Assembly: GCA_016213125.1 (NCBI GenBank)
Contig: JACRBR010000010.1
Coordinates: forward strand, 1 to 31,712
Source: Chloroflexota bacterium
GTDB lineage: Bacteria > Chloroflexota > Dehalococcoidia > DSTF01 > JACRBR01
Direction of reading: 5' to 3'
Length of the DNA stretch: 31,712 nucleotides
The notes beneath the pieces were generated by a model. It searched no databases. It worked only from the letters and a program-made list of their open reading frames with translations, and was not told the origin of the DNA. Shown in pieces: positions 1 to 10,066 of the stretch (position 1 is its first letter; each line of letters opens with the position of its first letter). A program made the position numbers and the translations under genes.

Positions 1-569
1 CCGGAGACGACGCTGGGCAGCGCGCCCTCCATGCCGGCGACCACGACGAGCGCGCGCTGCTTCTGGATGAAGGGCACCTGGTCCAACAGGCGATGGATGC
101 CGGCCACGCCGACGTCGTACATGCGCTCGATGACGCATCCGGCCATCTCCGCCGTCAGCGCAGCCTCCTCGGCGACGGGAAGGTCGGCGGTGCCGGCACA
201 GAGCACGGCGACACCCGGCTGCTTCGGCATCGCTGTGCGCTCGACCGTCACGCAGCGTGCGATCTCGTGGTGCGTTGCGTCCGGGATTGCTTCCAGCAAC
301 TCGCGTGCAGCCTCGGACCGCAAACGCGTCACCAGCAGGCGGTCCGCCTGCTGCAGCAGCGCCTTCGCGATGGAGACAATCTGGTCCGGCGTCTTGCCTT
401 CGCCCAGCACGACCTCCGGCATCCAATCCCGCAGGCCGCGATGATGGTCGACCTTGGCGAAGCCCAGGTCCTCGTATGGCAGGTGCCGAAGCTCCGCCAT
501 GGCGGCGTCAATGCCGGTGCGCCCCTCGGCCACGGCTGCAAGCAGGTCCCGCAGGCGATGCTGTTCGAT
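1..569 (-). CDS. larB: LarB, nickel-pincer cofactor biosynthesis (5' part, cut by window edge)
   Basis: LarB carboxylates and hydrolyses nicotinic acid adenine dinucleotide in the first step of nickel-pincer (NPN) cofactor synthesis for lactate racemase-type enzymes. The frame gives 189 residues. It opens with an N-terminal helical region (LRDLLAAVAEG, then a conserved RGLRDWMPEVVLGEGKT block). An AIR-carboxylase/PurE-like domain follows, with the motif VAVLCAGTADLPVAEEA and then YDVGVAGIHRLL, both typical of LarB. The C-terminus lies beyond base 1. The start is odd: the frame is closed by a TGA just upstream, and no ATG, GTG or TTG lies before the conserved N-terminus. An ATC at 569-567 sits 7 nt after a good GGAGGG site, so I use it, but an indel error in the sequence is possible. 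The family call is firm; the start is not. Confidence 0.88.
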   Translation of the reverse strand, partial: MEQHRLRDLLAAVAEGRTGIDAAMAELRHLPYEDLGFAKVDHHRGLRDWMPEVVLGEGKTPDQIVSIAKALLQQADRLLVTRLRSEAARELLEAIPDATHHEIARCVTVERTAMPKQPGVAVLCAGTADLPVAEEAALTAEMAGCVIERMYDVGVAGIHRLLDQVPFIQKQRALVVVAGMEGALPSVVS

Positions 570-678
570 GGTGAATCCCTCCGGGTGCGTGTAAACATCT
601 CATCATATCACCGCCGGACTTGACGCCCGGCGGACGATCTCGATTGCATCGACCGTGCGGCATCTCGATACTTGGCCC

Positions 679-1446
679 ATGCGCGCACGCTCAGTCATAT
701 CCGCGATCGCCTTCTGGATGGCATCCATCCTGCTCGCCGCCGGGTTCGCAACGCTCGCGATCTGGTCGACGCGCGAGTACTACTTGCCCGGCGATCGGTA
801 CGTGACCTTTCGCGTGCAGGAGCTGTACCGGTACGGCTGGGCCGACGGTTTCTTCGAGCGCGCGCATCAAGCGGGCGACATGCTCGTGCTCTCGATCGCG
901 CTGGCCGCCCTCATCGGCGTGCTCGCCGTTCGACGGTTGTTCCTGGAAGCCGCCATCGTTGTGGCCGCAGGGTTGTCGCAGTTTGTACAGGCGGGCGTAA
1001 GCGCGGCGGTGCAGCGACCTGAGGGACAGTACCTCGCGATGCGCGCGTCGTTCGACGGACTCCTGCATCCGCGCATCTACCCGAGCCCCGGGGGCTTTCC
1101 CAGCGGCCACGTGTTCGGCGAGGTCCTCGCGTACGGGCTCGTGTTCTGGCTTGCCGGTCGCGTGCTGCCATGGCCGCTGGCGCTGCCGCTTCGTCTTGCA
1201 TGCGTCGCCGTCATCAGCGCGGGGTTCGCGGCGCCGCTGTACCTGGGGGCGCACTGGTTCACCGACGCTCTGGGCGGAGCGCTGCTCGCGCTGCTGGTGG
1301 TCCTGCTGTCCTGGCGCGCGGAGCGCCTGCTACGGCGCACGCATGATGTCGTCCGCATCGAGGATCTCGTCACGGATTCGCGTGATCCGGCAGAGCTTGT
1401 ACCGGCGCACCAGAGGCCGGCGGGGCAGGAGGCTCTGCGCGGGTAA
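679..1446 (+). CDS. PAP2-family membrane phosphatase
   Basis: This is an integral membrane phosphatase of the PAP2 (type 2 phosphatidic acid phosphatase) superfamily, about 256 aa. Such enzymes dephosphorylate lipid phosphates such as phosphatidate or undecaprenyl pyrophosphate at the outer face of the membrane. Visible motifs are FPSGHVF (PSGH at residues 141-144) and GAHWFTDALGG (His192, Asp196), which are the second and third phosphatase motifs. The first motif (KxxxxxxRP) is not obvious. Several hydrophobic helices precede and follow the motifs, and the C-terminal tail of about 35 residues is hydrophilic. A GTG at 655 could extend it by eight residues, but a GATACT box at 667-672 lies 6 nt before the ATG at 679, which favours the ATG on a leaderless mRNA. 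The physiological substrate cannot be read from sequence. Confidence 0.85.
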   Translation: MRARSVISAIAFWMASILLAAGFATLAIWSTREYYLPGDRYVTFRVQELYRYGWADGFFERAHQAGDMLVLSIALAALIGVLAVRRLFLEAAIVVAAGLSQFVQAGVSAAVQRPEGQYLAMRASFDGLLHPRIYPSPGGFPSGHVFGEVLAYGLVFWLAGRVLPWPLALPLRLACVAVISAGFAAPLYLGAHWFTDALGGALLALLVVLLSWRAERLLRRTHDVVRIEDLVTDSRDPAELVPAHQRPAGQEALRG

Positions 1447-1476
1447 TCCCTGACGAGGGCCTCAAGCGTCGCCAGA

Positions 1477-1482
1477 TATACT
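1477..1482 (+). promoter_or_regulatory. -10 box, probable leaderless promoter of the methionine/folate gene
   Basis: TATACT lies 9 nt before the ATG at 1492. A transcript from this box would begin at or within a few bases of the start codon, and no Shine-Dalgarno is present. The box and the next five bases (TATACTGGCCG) are identical to those before argC at 30823. Confidence 0.6.
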
Positions 1483-1491
1483 GGCCGGACG

Positions 1492-3341
<1,850 letters not shown>

Positions 3342-3345
<4 letters not shown>

Positions 3346-4130
3346 CTCGACCCGACGTAGATCCGGTCGCCCACAACCGCGAGGCCTGGGACAGGCAGGT
3401 CTCGCAGGACAACGAGTGGACGCGCCCCGTCTCGTCCGACGTGATCGCGCGCGCCCGCGAGGGCGACTGGTCGGTGGTGCTCATCGGCTATGAACCGGTG
3501 CCGCGCGACTGGTTCCCGGCCGACCTGCGCGGTCTCGACGTCCTATGCCTGGCGTCGGGCGGCGGGCAACAGGGACCGATCCTGGCCGCCGCCGGCGCGA
3601 ACGTGACCGTCTTCGACAACTCGCCGAAGCAGCTCGAGCAGGACCGCATAGTGGCAGTGCGCGACGGTCTCGAGTTGGCGACGGTGCAGGGCGACATGCG
3701 CGAGCTGCGCGCGTTCGGGGACGGGAGCTTCGACCTCGTGTTCAACCCCGTCTCGAACCTGTTCTGCCCGGAGCTGGCGCCGGTCTGGCGAGAGTGCTTC
3801 CGCGTGCTGCGGCCGGGCGCCACGCTGTTTGCCGGATTCATGAACCCCGACCTGTTCGTCTTCGACCGGGAGGCCGAGGAGCGCGGCGAACTGGCCGTGC
3901 GACACGAGCTGCCGTACTCCGACCTGAAGCACATGACCGCCGAGGAGCGGGCGAGGCTCCTCGGCGACGGCCCGCTGGAGTACAGTCACACGCTGACTGA
4001 CCAGATCGGCGGCCAGCTCGCGGCCGGATTCGTGCTGACGGCCTTCGCCGAAGCCCCACACCACGCATCGATCACGGCGAAGTACATGCCCGGCTACTAC
4101 GCCACCCGCGCCCTGAAGCCGCGCGGGTAG
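3342..4130 (+). CDS. Class I SAM-dependent methyltransferase
   Basis: This 262-aa protein has a Rossmann-fold methyltransferase core (Methyltransf_11-like). Motif I is DVLCLASGGGQQG, followed by an acidic motif-II residue in VTVFDNSPKQL, then QGDMREL and FDLVFNPVSNLF. The C-terminal half (ECFRVLRPGATLFAGFMNP and after) fits the usual motif III and post-core region. The GTG start overlaps the stop of the preceding methionine-synthesis gene (sequence GTGA), so the two are almost certainly cotranscribed and translationally coupled. A link to SAM use is attractive because the upstream enzyme makes methionine, but the methyl acceptor is unknown and the coupling may be incidental. Confidence 0.88.
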
Positions 4131-4180
4131 ACTCGATCACAGCGGCCCTGCGTAGAAGTACAAACCACGAGGAGACGGCG

Positions 4181-5023
4181 ATGCTCGACCAGATCTCGAA
4201 GGCCATCCTCATCACCGGCTGCTCGACCGGCATCGGGCGCGCGACGGCGGAACATCTCGCGGCCGGAGGCCACACCGTCTACGCCACGGCGCGACGGCTG
4301 GAGTCGATCGCCGATCTCGGGGCGAAGGGCTACAAGACGCTGGCGCTCGACGTCACCGACGAGGCCTCGATGCAGGCGGCCGTGCGCGCGGTCGAGCAGG
4401 CGGAGGGCGCCGTCGGCGTGCTGGTGAACAACGCCGGCTATGCGCAGGACGGGCCGATCGAGGAGGTGCCGCTCGACGCTGTGCGCCGCCAGTTCGAGAC
4501 GAACGTCTTCGGCCTGGTGCGCCTGACGCAGCTGGTGCTGCCCGGCATGCGAGCGCAGAAATGGGGCCGCGTCATCAACGTCAGCTCCGTCGGCGGGAAG
4601 GTGGTCTTCCCCGGCGGCGGCTTCTACCACGCCACCAAGTGGGCGGTCGAAGCGATCAGCGAGGCCATGCGCTTCGAGCTGCGTCCGTTCGGCATCGACG
4701 TCGCCGTGATCGAACCCGGCGCCATCAAGTCGTCGTACGAAGAGACGTCGCTGGGAGCGATGGCCGGCGGAGGGGAGGGCTCGCCGTACGCGCAGTTCAA
4801 TCGCGAGCGTGCCGAACGCGTGGCCGCCGCGTACGCCGGCAAGACGGCCGGCCCCGAGGCCGTCGCGAAGGTCATCGAGCATGCGGCCACGTCGAAGCAC
4901 CCCCGCACGCGCTACACCGTCACGGCGCAGGCGCGCATGGTGATGTCACTGCGCCGCATCCTGCCCGACCGTGCGTGGGACCGATTCATCGGCACGCAGT
5001 TCAAGCCGCCACGGGTGGAATGA
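4181..5023 (+). CDS. Short-chain dehydrogenase/reductase (SDR)
   Basis: This is a 280-aa classical SDR that uses NAD(P)(H) to oxidise or reduce an alcohol/carbonyl substrate. The cofactor motif TGCSTGIG is at residues 12-19, and VLVNNAGYA follows in the expected place. Catalytic residues are visible as the serine in INVSSVGG and Tyr149/Lys153 in FYHATK. VIEPGAIKS follows the active site. The length, slightly above 250, and the 'STGIGRATAEHLAAGGHTVYATARR' style match the oxidoreductases loosely annotated as retinol or ketoreductase-like. The ATG is preceded by GAGGAG at good spacing. It lies 50 nt after the methyltransferase gene and may share its transcript. Substrate unknown. Confidence 0.92.
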   Translation: MLDQISKAILITGCSTGIGRATAEHLAAGGHTVYATARRLESIADLGAKGYKTLALDVTDEASMQAAVRAVEQAEGAVGVLVNNAGYAQDGPIEEVPLDAVRRQFETNVFGLVRLTQLVLPGMRAQKWGRVINVSSVGGKVVFPGGGFYHATKWAVEAISEAMRFELRPFGIDVAVIEPGAIKSSYEETSLGAMAGGGEGSPYAQFNRERAERVAAAYAGKTAGPEAVAKVIEHAATSKHPRTRYTVTAQARMVMSLRRILPDRAWDRFIGTQFKPPRVE

Positions 5024-5083
5024 AACCGCTCTGGGCGTCACCATGTAACGGCACCAGTGGAGCGCAGCAACCCGGAGGAACCG

Positions 5084-5533
5084 ATGGCAGCAACAGATGG
5101 CGGATACGAACCGAGCCCGTGGAAGTGGGTGCGGGACCAGGTCGAGACCTATGAGCGCACCGATGGGCGCGAAGCGAACACCCTGATGAACACCGGCCTC
5201 CCCATCATCATCATGACGATGCGCGGCAACAAGTCGGGGAAGGTCCGCAAGACGCCCGTCATGCGCGTCGAGCACGGCGGTGCGTACGCGCTCGTCGCGT
5301 CGATGGGCGGCGCGCCGAAGCACCCGGTCTGGTACTTCAACCTCAAAGCCGACCCTGATGGCGTGATGATCCAGGACGGCCCCGCACCGTTCGCCGTAAA
5401 GATCCGCGAGCTGGAGGGCGAGGAGCGGGCGCTGTGGTGGGACCGCGCGGTCGCCGCCTACCCGCCGTATGCGGAGTACCAGCAGAAGACGACGCGCGTG
5501 ATCCCCGTCCTCCTCGCCGAACGGCAGACCTGA
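5084..5533 (+). CDS. Deazaflavin (F420)-dependent nitroreductase-family protein
   Basis: This 149-aa protein belongs to the Ddn/DUF385 split-beta-barrel family, whose characterised members use coenzyme F420. Conserved segments are MTMRGNKSGKVRKTPVMRVEHGG (the family's G-xxSG-xxR-xTPV block), ALVASMGGAPKHPVWYFNLKADP and, near the end, YPPYAEYQQKTTRVIPVLLAE. The start is the ATG at 5084 behind GGAGGAA; an upstream in-frame GTG at 5057 has no such site. It lies 60 nt after the SDR and could be its redox partner or operon mate. The presence of a Ddn-like enzyme suggests the organism makes F420, but no F420 biosynthesis gene is in the window. The substrate cannot be predicted. Confidence 0.9.
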   Translation: MAATDGGYEPSPWKWVRDQVETYERTDGREANTLMNTGLPIIIMTMRGNKSGKVRKTPVMRVEHGGAYALVASMGGAPKHPVWYFNLKADPDGVMIQDGPAPFAVKIRELEGEERALWWDRAVAAYPPYAEYQQKTTRVIPVLLAERQT

Positions 5534-5563
5534 CAGAGCGTCCTCACCGCCTGACGGCGGGAC

Positions 5564-7009
5564 TCACGCGCCGATGAGCTCGCGGCCTTCGGCGAGGACC
5601 TTCGGCACCAGCGACTCGTCGCCGACGACCTCGGTGTAGATGCGCACCAGCGGCTCCGTGCCGCTGAAGCGCAGCAGCAGCCAGCCCTTGTCGCCCAGCG
5701 TGAAGCGGAAGCCGTCGGTCGTGTCGCGCGCCGTCACCTTCATGCCCGCGATGGCGTCGGGCCGCGCGTCCCCGGCCTTCTTCCAGATCCTGTCGCGGTC
5801 TTCCTCGCGCAGCGCCAGGTCAATGCGGTCGTAGTAGTGCGGGCCGACCTTCGCGTACAGATCCGCCAGCAGCTCGCTCGGCCGTTTGCCGGTGCGCGCC
5901 ATGAAGTCCAGCATGTACAGCCCCGCCAGCACGCCGTCACGTTCCGGCACGTGGCCGCGGAAGCCGTAGCCGCCGCTCTCCTCGCCGCCGATGAGCGCGT
6001 CCGACTCCATCATCTTCGGGCCCAGGAACTTGAACCCCACCTGCGTCTCGTACACCGGCACGCCGTACGCCTCGCCCAGCCGCTGCGCCATCGCCGTCGT
6101 CGTGACCGACTTCACGATCGGCCCGCGTTCGCCGCGCGCCTCCAGCATGTAGTAGCACAGCAGCCCGAAGACCTGGAGCTGGTTGATGAACACGCCCTTC
6201 TCGTCGGCGATGCCCACGCGGTCCGCGTCGCCGTCGGTGGCGATGCCGACGTCGAACGGTTGCGCCCGCATGGACGTCTCCATGTCGCCCAGGTTGCGCG
6301 CGATCGGTTCGGGAGCGTGCATGCCGGGGAAGATGGGGTTGCGGAAGCCGTGCAGTACGGTGACCTTCGTCGAGCCGCCGTCCAGCAACTCGTTGAAGTA
6401 CCCCGCGCCCGTGCCATACATCGCGTCGTAGCAGATGCGCAGTCCCGCCGCCTTCAGCCGCTCGAGATCCACCAGCCGCGCGAGCTGCGCCAGGTACGGT
6501 GGGCGCGGGTCGAACAGCTCCACGAGCCCGCGCTTCTTCGCCTCCGCGATCTCCATCACGGGGATATCGCGGCCGACAAGCGACGGCAGCGGCTCCTCGA
6601 GCTCAGTCACCACCTCGGGCGATGCGCTGCCGCCGTAGTCCGGCTTGTACTTGAAGCCATTCCACTGCCACGGGTTGTGGCTGGCCGTGATCACGACGCC
6701 GCCCCCGGCCTTGCGGTCGATGATGCTGTAGCTGACGACCGGCGTCGGGCAGAGCGCGCTGGTGAGCGCCACCTTGATCCCCTGCGCGGCCACCACTTCG
6801 GCCACGGCTTCGGCGAAGTTCTCGGACGCGTACCGCGCGTCGTACCCGACGATCAGCCCGCGGCCGGCGAGGTTGTGCTTCTTCAGGTACATGGCCGCGC
6901 TCGCCGCGCACGCGCGCACGTTGTCGAAGGTGTAGTCCTCGGCGATGATGGCGCGCCAGCCGTCGGTGCCGAACTTGATCTTCGTGGGCGGGATGGCCTC
7001 TGGGGTCAC
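5564..7009 (-). CDS. Phosphohexomutase (phosphoglucomutase/phosphomannomutase family)
   Basis: This 481-aa alpha-D-phosphohexomutase interconverts sugar 1- and 6-phosphates for glycogen, nucleotide-sugar or envelope synthesis. All four family motifs are visible: phosphoserine loop TASHNP (Ser110), metal loop DGDADR (259-264), sugar-binding loop GEESGG (342-347) and phosphate-binding loop RFSGTEP (448-453). The N-terminal KFGTDGWRA is also diagnostic. The start is GTG at 7009, preceded at 7 nt by GGAGGTGA; the frame stays open for another 170 codons upstream, but that part has no homology-like character and lies before the ribosome-binding site. Whether glucose, mannose or glucosamine phosphate is preferred cannot be told; GEESGG is usual for glucose/mannose enzymes. 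It is convergent with the F420-type gene, with a small GC hairpin between the stops. Confidence 0.94.
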   Translation of the reverse strand: MTPEAIPPTKIKFGTDGWRAIIAEDYTFDNVRACAASAAMYLKKHNLAGRGLIVGYDARYASENFAEAVAEVVAAQGIKVALTSALCPTPVVSYSIIDRKAGGGVVITASHNPWQWNGFKYKPDYGGSASPEVVTELEEPLPSLVGRDIPVMEIAEAKKRGLVELFDPRPPYLAQLARLVDLERLKAAGLRICYDAMYGTGAGYFNELLDGGSTKVTVLHGFRNPIFPGMHAPEPIARNLGDMETSMRAQPFDVGIATDGDADRVGIADEKGVFINQLQVFGLLCYYMLEARGERGPIVKSVTTTAMAQRLGEAYGVPVYETQVGFKFLGPKMMESDALIGGEESGGYGFRGHVPERDGVLAGLYMLDFMARTGKRPSELLADLYAKVGPHYYDRIDLALREEDRDRIWKKAGDARPDAIAGMKVTARDTTDGFRFTLGDKGWLLLRFSGTEPLVRIYTEVVGDESLVPKVLAEGRELIGA

Positions 7010-7140
7010 GTGAGATTCACCTCCGAAGGCAGGTGGCGCTGGCGCGCCTGGCGATCGGGCGCATGTTAGCAGCCGTGACGAATACAGCCACGCCGCGCGA
7101 CGGGGAAGCTTCAGCCGGAAGGGGTAGATCGCTGGAAAGG

Positions 7141-7174
7141 GGCATACGGAGGGCTTCCTGCCGCTCCGTATGCC
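7141..7174. repeat. Perfect 11-bp inverted repeat in the intergenic gap
   Basis: GGCATACGGAG (7141-7151) and CTCCGTATGCC (7164-7174) are exact reverse complements separated by 12 nt. The hairpin follows the stop of the small membrane gene on the minus strand, so it may act as a terminator, but there is no U-tract. The rest of the 248-bp gap (7010-7257) shows nothing I recognise. Confidence 0.6.
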
Positions 7175-7257
7175 GGGGGGTTGGGCGTGCGATGCGAGGC
7201 GGGGTGCTACCGCACCTGCACGTCGCGTCGGCGCTCGTCGGGATCGATCAGGTGGTG

Positions 7258-7506
7258 CTAACGCCGGAACGCGTTCGCCGTGATAGCGAGGATGAGGCCG
7301 GCGATGAGCCAGATGATCCCGTCCTGGAACGGGTTGGTGGCGCCATCGTTGATGTAAGAGAACGCCACCAACATGCCGATGACACCGCTCGTGATGGCCA
7401 GTCCGCTCAAGATGAACGCCACGCTGTTGCCGATCCACGCGTCGATGTCCTTCACGACGCGTGAGCCACTGACATGTTGCATCTCGCGGTACTCGGTCCT
7501 GTTCAC
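7258..7506 (-). CDS. Small two-helix membrane protein, unknown function
   Basis: This 82-aa protein has a short charged N-terminus (VNRTEYREMQHVSGSRVVKDIDAW). A transmembrane helix follows (about 26-50, IGNSVAFILSGLAITSGVIGMLVAF), then a polar loop and a second helix (about 60-78, GIIWLIAGLILAITANAF) ending in FRR. The start is GTG at 7506, well supported by AAAGGAGG seven bases upstream; longer readings of the frame have no such support. It stands alone, with an inverted repeat beyond its stop. I do not recognise a named family, although the layout resembles small bacterial membrane proteins of unknown role. Confidence 0.7.
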   Translation of the reverse strand: MNRTEYREMQHVSGSRVVKDIDAWIGNSVAFILSGLAITSGVIGMLVAFSYINDGATNPFQDGIIWLIAGLILAITANAFRR

Positions 7507-7670
7507 GCTCCCACCTCCTTTCCACTCATCTGCACCACGATAGCGCGATCGTCGTGCATGGCAGCTTGCGTTCCGGAGAAAGCGTGTGGCGGTATGGCAT
7601 ACGCACTCGTGACGTATTCCTGCGTGACACAACACTCCGGCATCGATGGACAGCTCTTCGCGACTTGAAC

Positions 7671-7691
7671 GCGCGGGCTGAAAGCCCGCGC
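7671..7691. repeat. GC-rich hairpin element (GCGCGGGCT-GAA-AGCCCGCGC)
   Basis: This is a perfect 9-bp stem with a 3-nt loop, flanked by GAAC and TACAAGG. It sits just past the stop of the radical SAM gene on the minus strand. There is no U-run, so it looks more like a dispersed REP-like palindrome of the 'TAGCGCGGGCTTTCAGCCCGCG' kind seen in many genomes than like a classical terminator. Confidence 0.65.
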
Positions 7692-7722
7692 TACAAGGAT
7701 GGAGAGGCTCTTCTGCACCCAG

Positions 7723-9639
7723 CTAACTTACGGAGAACATCTCGATCGGCCTGATAAGGCCTTCGCGATTCGCGGGCGCCTTGCCCTGGGCCGCCAGCCG
7801 CAGGTCGAAACGGTTCAGGCAGTCCTCGGCGTTCTGGTTCTGCACGCCGCACACGTTGCACGGCTGCTTGTGACAGTCCGGCGTCGTCTGCTGCTTGAGC
7901 GTCCGCATCCACTCCGCCCGCAGGTAGGACTCCGTCACGCCGATGTTGATGTGCGACCACGGGAACGGGTCGAACAGCCCCGGCTCGCGGTAGGCGTAGA
8001 ACTCCGGGTCGATGCCCGTCTCCTCGAACGCCCGCAGCCAGCGGGGCCAGTCGTAGTGCTCATGCCACGCGTCGAATCGCGAACCCAGCTGCCACGCGCG
8101 GTGGATCGCCTTACCTAGGCGCCGGTCGCCGCGCGAGAGCACCGCCTCCAGCAGCGAGTGTTCCGGATCCTCCCACGTGAACTGCACGCCGATCTTCTTC
8201 AGGGCGTCGCGCAGGTAGAGGTGGCGCTGCCGCAGCACGTCCGGGCGCGCCTGCGACGCCCACTGGAACGGCGTGTGCGCCTTCGGGATGAAGTTCGACG
8301 TCGAGACCCGCACACGCGCCCGCCCGCCGTGGTAGCCGCGGCCGATCTCCCGCACGCGCCTCGCCAGCGTGACGATGCCCTCGATGTCCTCGTGCGTCTC
8401 CGTCGGCTGACCGACCATGAAGTACATCTTCACGTTGGTCCATCCCTGCGCGAAGGCGTTGTCGACGGCCGTGTACAGGTCCGCGTCCGTCACGATCTTG
8501 TTGATCGTCATGCGAAGCCTCTCGGTGCCAGCCTCCGGCGCGAAGGTGATGTTGTGCTTGCCACGCGATGCCACCAGCTCGCTGATGCGCACCGAGAAGC
8601 TGTCGACGCGCATCGACGGCAGCGCGATCGTCAGCGTGTCGCCGAAGTCGCGCCGCAGGCCCTCCACGATCTCCACGATGCGCGAGTGGTCGGTCGTGCT
8701 GAGCGACACCAGCGACAGCTCGTCGTACCCCGTGTTCGCCCTCAGCTCCCGCGCCGCGCACACGACCTCCTCGGGGGAGCGCTCGAGCCGCGGGCGGTAG
8801 ATGATGCCCGCCTGGCAGAAGCGGCAGCCCTGCGTGCATCCCCGCTGGATCTCGATCGCCATGCGGTCGTGCACCGTCTGCAGGTACGGCACGATGGGGT
8901 TCGTCAGCGGCGGCGGCAGCTCCTGGACGAACCGCTTCGTCACCTTCCTCGGCAGCCACGCCTCTTCGGGCTCGATGGACTTGATGCTGCCGTCGGCGTT
9001 GTACGTGGGCTCGTAGAAGCGCGGCACGTACACGCCCCAGATCTTCTGCAGCCGCCGCAGCATCTCGTCGCGCGGCCCGCCGCCTTGCGCTTTCCAGTCG
9101 CGCACAAAGTCGACGACGTCAACGATCGTCTCCTCGCCATCGCCCAGGCAAAACACGTCGACGAAGTCGGCGAGCGCGTCCGGGTTCAGCGCACCGGAGC
9201 CGCCGCAGATCACCAGCGGATGCCGTTCGTCGCGCTCGGCGGCCAGCACCGGCAGCCCAGCCAGATCGAGCATGTTCAGGATGTTGGTGTACGTGCCCTC
9301 GTACGAAAGCGAGAAGCCGATGATGTCGAAGTCCCGCACCCGGTGCCGCGACTCCAGCGACCACAGCGGGATGCCCTCCGCCCGCATGATCGCCTCCATG
9401 TCCGACCACGGCGCGAAGACGCGCTCGGCCAGCATGCCGTCGCGGCGGTTCACGATGTCGTACAGGATGCCGATGCCCATGTTCGACATGCCGATGTCGT
9501 AGAGGTCGGGGTAGGCGAAGGCCACGCGCACGTCGGCGGCGTCCCAGTCCTTCACGACCGAGTTCCACTCGCCGCCCGTGTACCGGGCCGGCTTTTGGAC
9601 GCGAGGGAAGACGGCGTCGAGGCCGCGTACGATCGTCAT
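7723..9639 (-). CDS. B12-binding-domain radical SAM protein (TIGR03960 type)
   Basis: This 638-aa protein starts with a B12-binding-like Rossmann region (about 35-180: VAFAYPDLYDIGMSNMGIGILYDIVN, ICGGSGALNPDALADFVDVFCLGDGEE). The radical SAM core follows, with its [4Fe-4S] motif C268-x3-C272-x2-C275 (GCTQGCRFCQAGIIYRP). AGTERLR and VKMYFMVGQPTE are further core motifs. The C-terminus carries CHKQPCNVCGVQ and a late Cys, a small extra cysteine cluster common in this family. The layout and length match TIGR03960 proteins, which often sit with a DUF2344 partner and ribonuclease G; no such partner is here. The reaction of the family is unknown to me. A TACCCT box 6 nt before the ATG suggests a leaderless start. 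Confidence 0.93.
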   Translation of the reverse strand: MTIVRGLDAVFPRVQKPARYTGGEWNSVVKDWDAADVRVAFAYPDLYDIGMSNMGIGILYDIVNRRDGMLAERVFAPWSDMEAIMRAEGIPLWSLESRHRVRDFDIIGFSLSYEGTYTNILNMLDLAGLPVLAAERDERHPLVICGGSGALNPDALADFVDVFCLGDGEETIVDVVDFVRDWKAQGGGPRDEMLRRLQKIWGVYVPRFYEPTYNADGSIKSIEPEEAWLPRKVTKRFVQELPPPLTNPIVPYLQTVHDRMAIEIQRGCTQGCRFCQAGIIYRPRLERSPEEVVCAARELRANTGYDELSLVSLSTTDHSRIVEIVEGLRRDFGDTLTIALPSMRVDSFSVRISELVASRGKHNITFAPEAGTERLRMTINKIVTDADLYTAVDNAFAQGWTNVKMYFMVGQPTETHEDIEGIVTLARRVREIGRGYHGGRARVRVSTSNFIPKAHTPFQWASQARPDVLRQRHLYLRDALKKIGVQFTWEDPEHSLLEAVLSRGDRRLGKAIHRAWQLGSRFDAWHEHYDWPRWLRAFEETGIDPEFYAYREPGLFDPFPWSHINIGVTESYLRAEWMRTLKQQTTPDCHKQPCNVCGVQNQNAEDCLNRFDLRLAAQGKAPANREGLIRPIEMFSVS

Positions 9640-9659
9640 GCGCTCAGGGTAGCAGGTGC

Positions 9660-10066
9660 TTACTTCCGAATGAGGAGCCGCCGCTCCCGATGGAGGATCG
9701 CCAGATCAAGCTGATCAAGCAGCCCTCGAACGCCGAGCAGATTGTCCGTGCCAGAGGGAAATGCGGGCGAGATGAGCGCGGGGACCTGGACAACCAGTCC
9801 GAGAACATCGATGACTACATCGAACTCGAACGCTGTGGCCGTCGATTCATCTGCAAGTCGCAACGCCCGTTCGCGCCCGTTTGTGACGTCGGAGATGCCG
9901 AGGAGCGGAGCAAGCGCTTTATCCAATAGCGTGATCGATGACCCCCGGTATCGAGGACCGCCTCCACGGCAAAGGCAGGCGCCGTGAGTGGGTGGATGGC
10001 AATGCGCAGCCGTACCTCGTCGGCATCAGGGTAGACGTACTCGTGGGTGAACTCCGGCGCGATCAC
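9660..10066 (-). pseudogene. Retropepsin-like aspartic protease, frameshifted
   Basis: Two minus-strand frames together make one protein of about 135 aa. The first, from GTG 10066, reads up to FAVEAVLDTGG, which contains the D-T-G catalytic motif of a single-domain retropepsin-like protease. The expected continuation (SSITLLDKALAPLLGI...) lies in the next frame and runs to the stop at 9660, ending with NLLGVRGLLDQLDLAI, which fits the usual C-terminal G-x-D-like strand of the family. The switch falls at a run of five G (complement of 9942-9946). One more G would restore DTGGSSITLLDKAL. It may be a true inactivating mutation, a homopolymer sequencing error or, less likely, recoding. Its GTG overlaps the stop of the upstream DUF5678-like gene (GTGA), so the pair is an operon. 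Confidence 0.75.

Noticed and set aside
1446..1491. A SAM (S-box) riboswitch upstream of the methionine/folate gene, as in Bacillus yitJ.
   Set aside because: Only 45 nt are available and the start appears leaderless, so no riboswitch can fit.
5534..5563. A hairpin CCGCC-TGAC-GGCGG between convergent genes as a terminator.
   Set aside because: The stem is only 5 bp with no U-tract on either strand, too weak to list as a feature.
5837..7069. A 410-codon plus-strand frame opposite the phosphohexomutase.
   Set aside because: Same type of antisense shadow; composition is unlike a real protein and the minus-strand gene has all four family motifs.
8158..9714. A long open frame on the plus strand opposite the radical SAM gene (about 518 codons).
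   Set aside because: It is a GC-driven antisense shadow: Arg/His/Val-rich, no motif, no ribosome-binding site, and it lies across a firmly identified gene.
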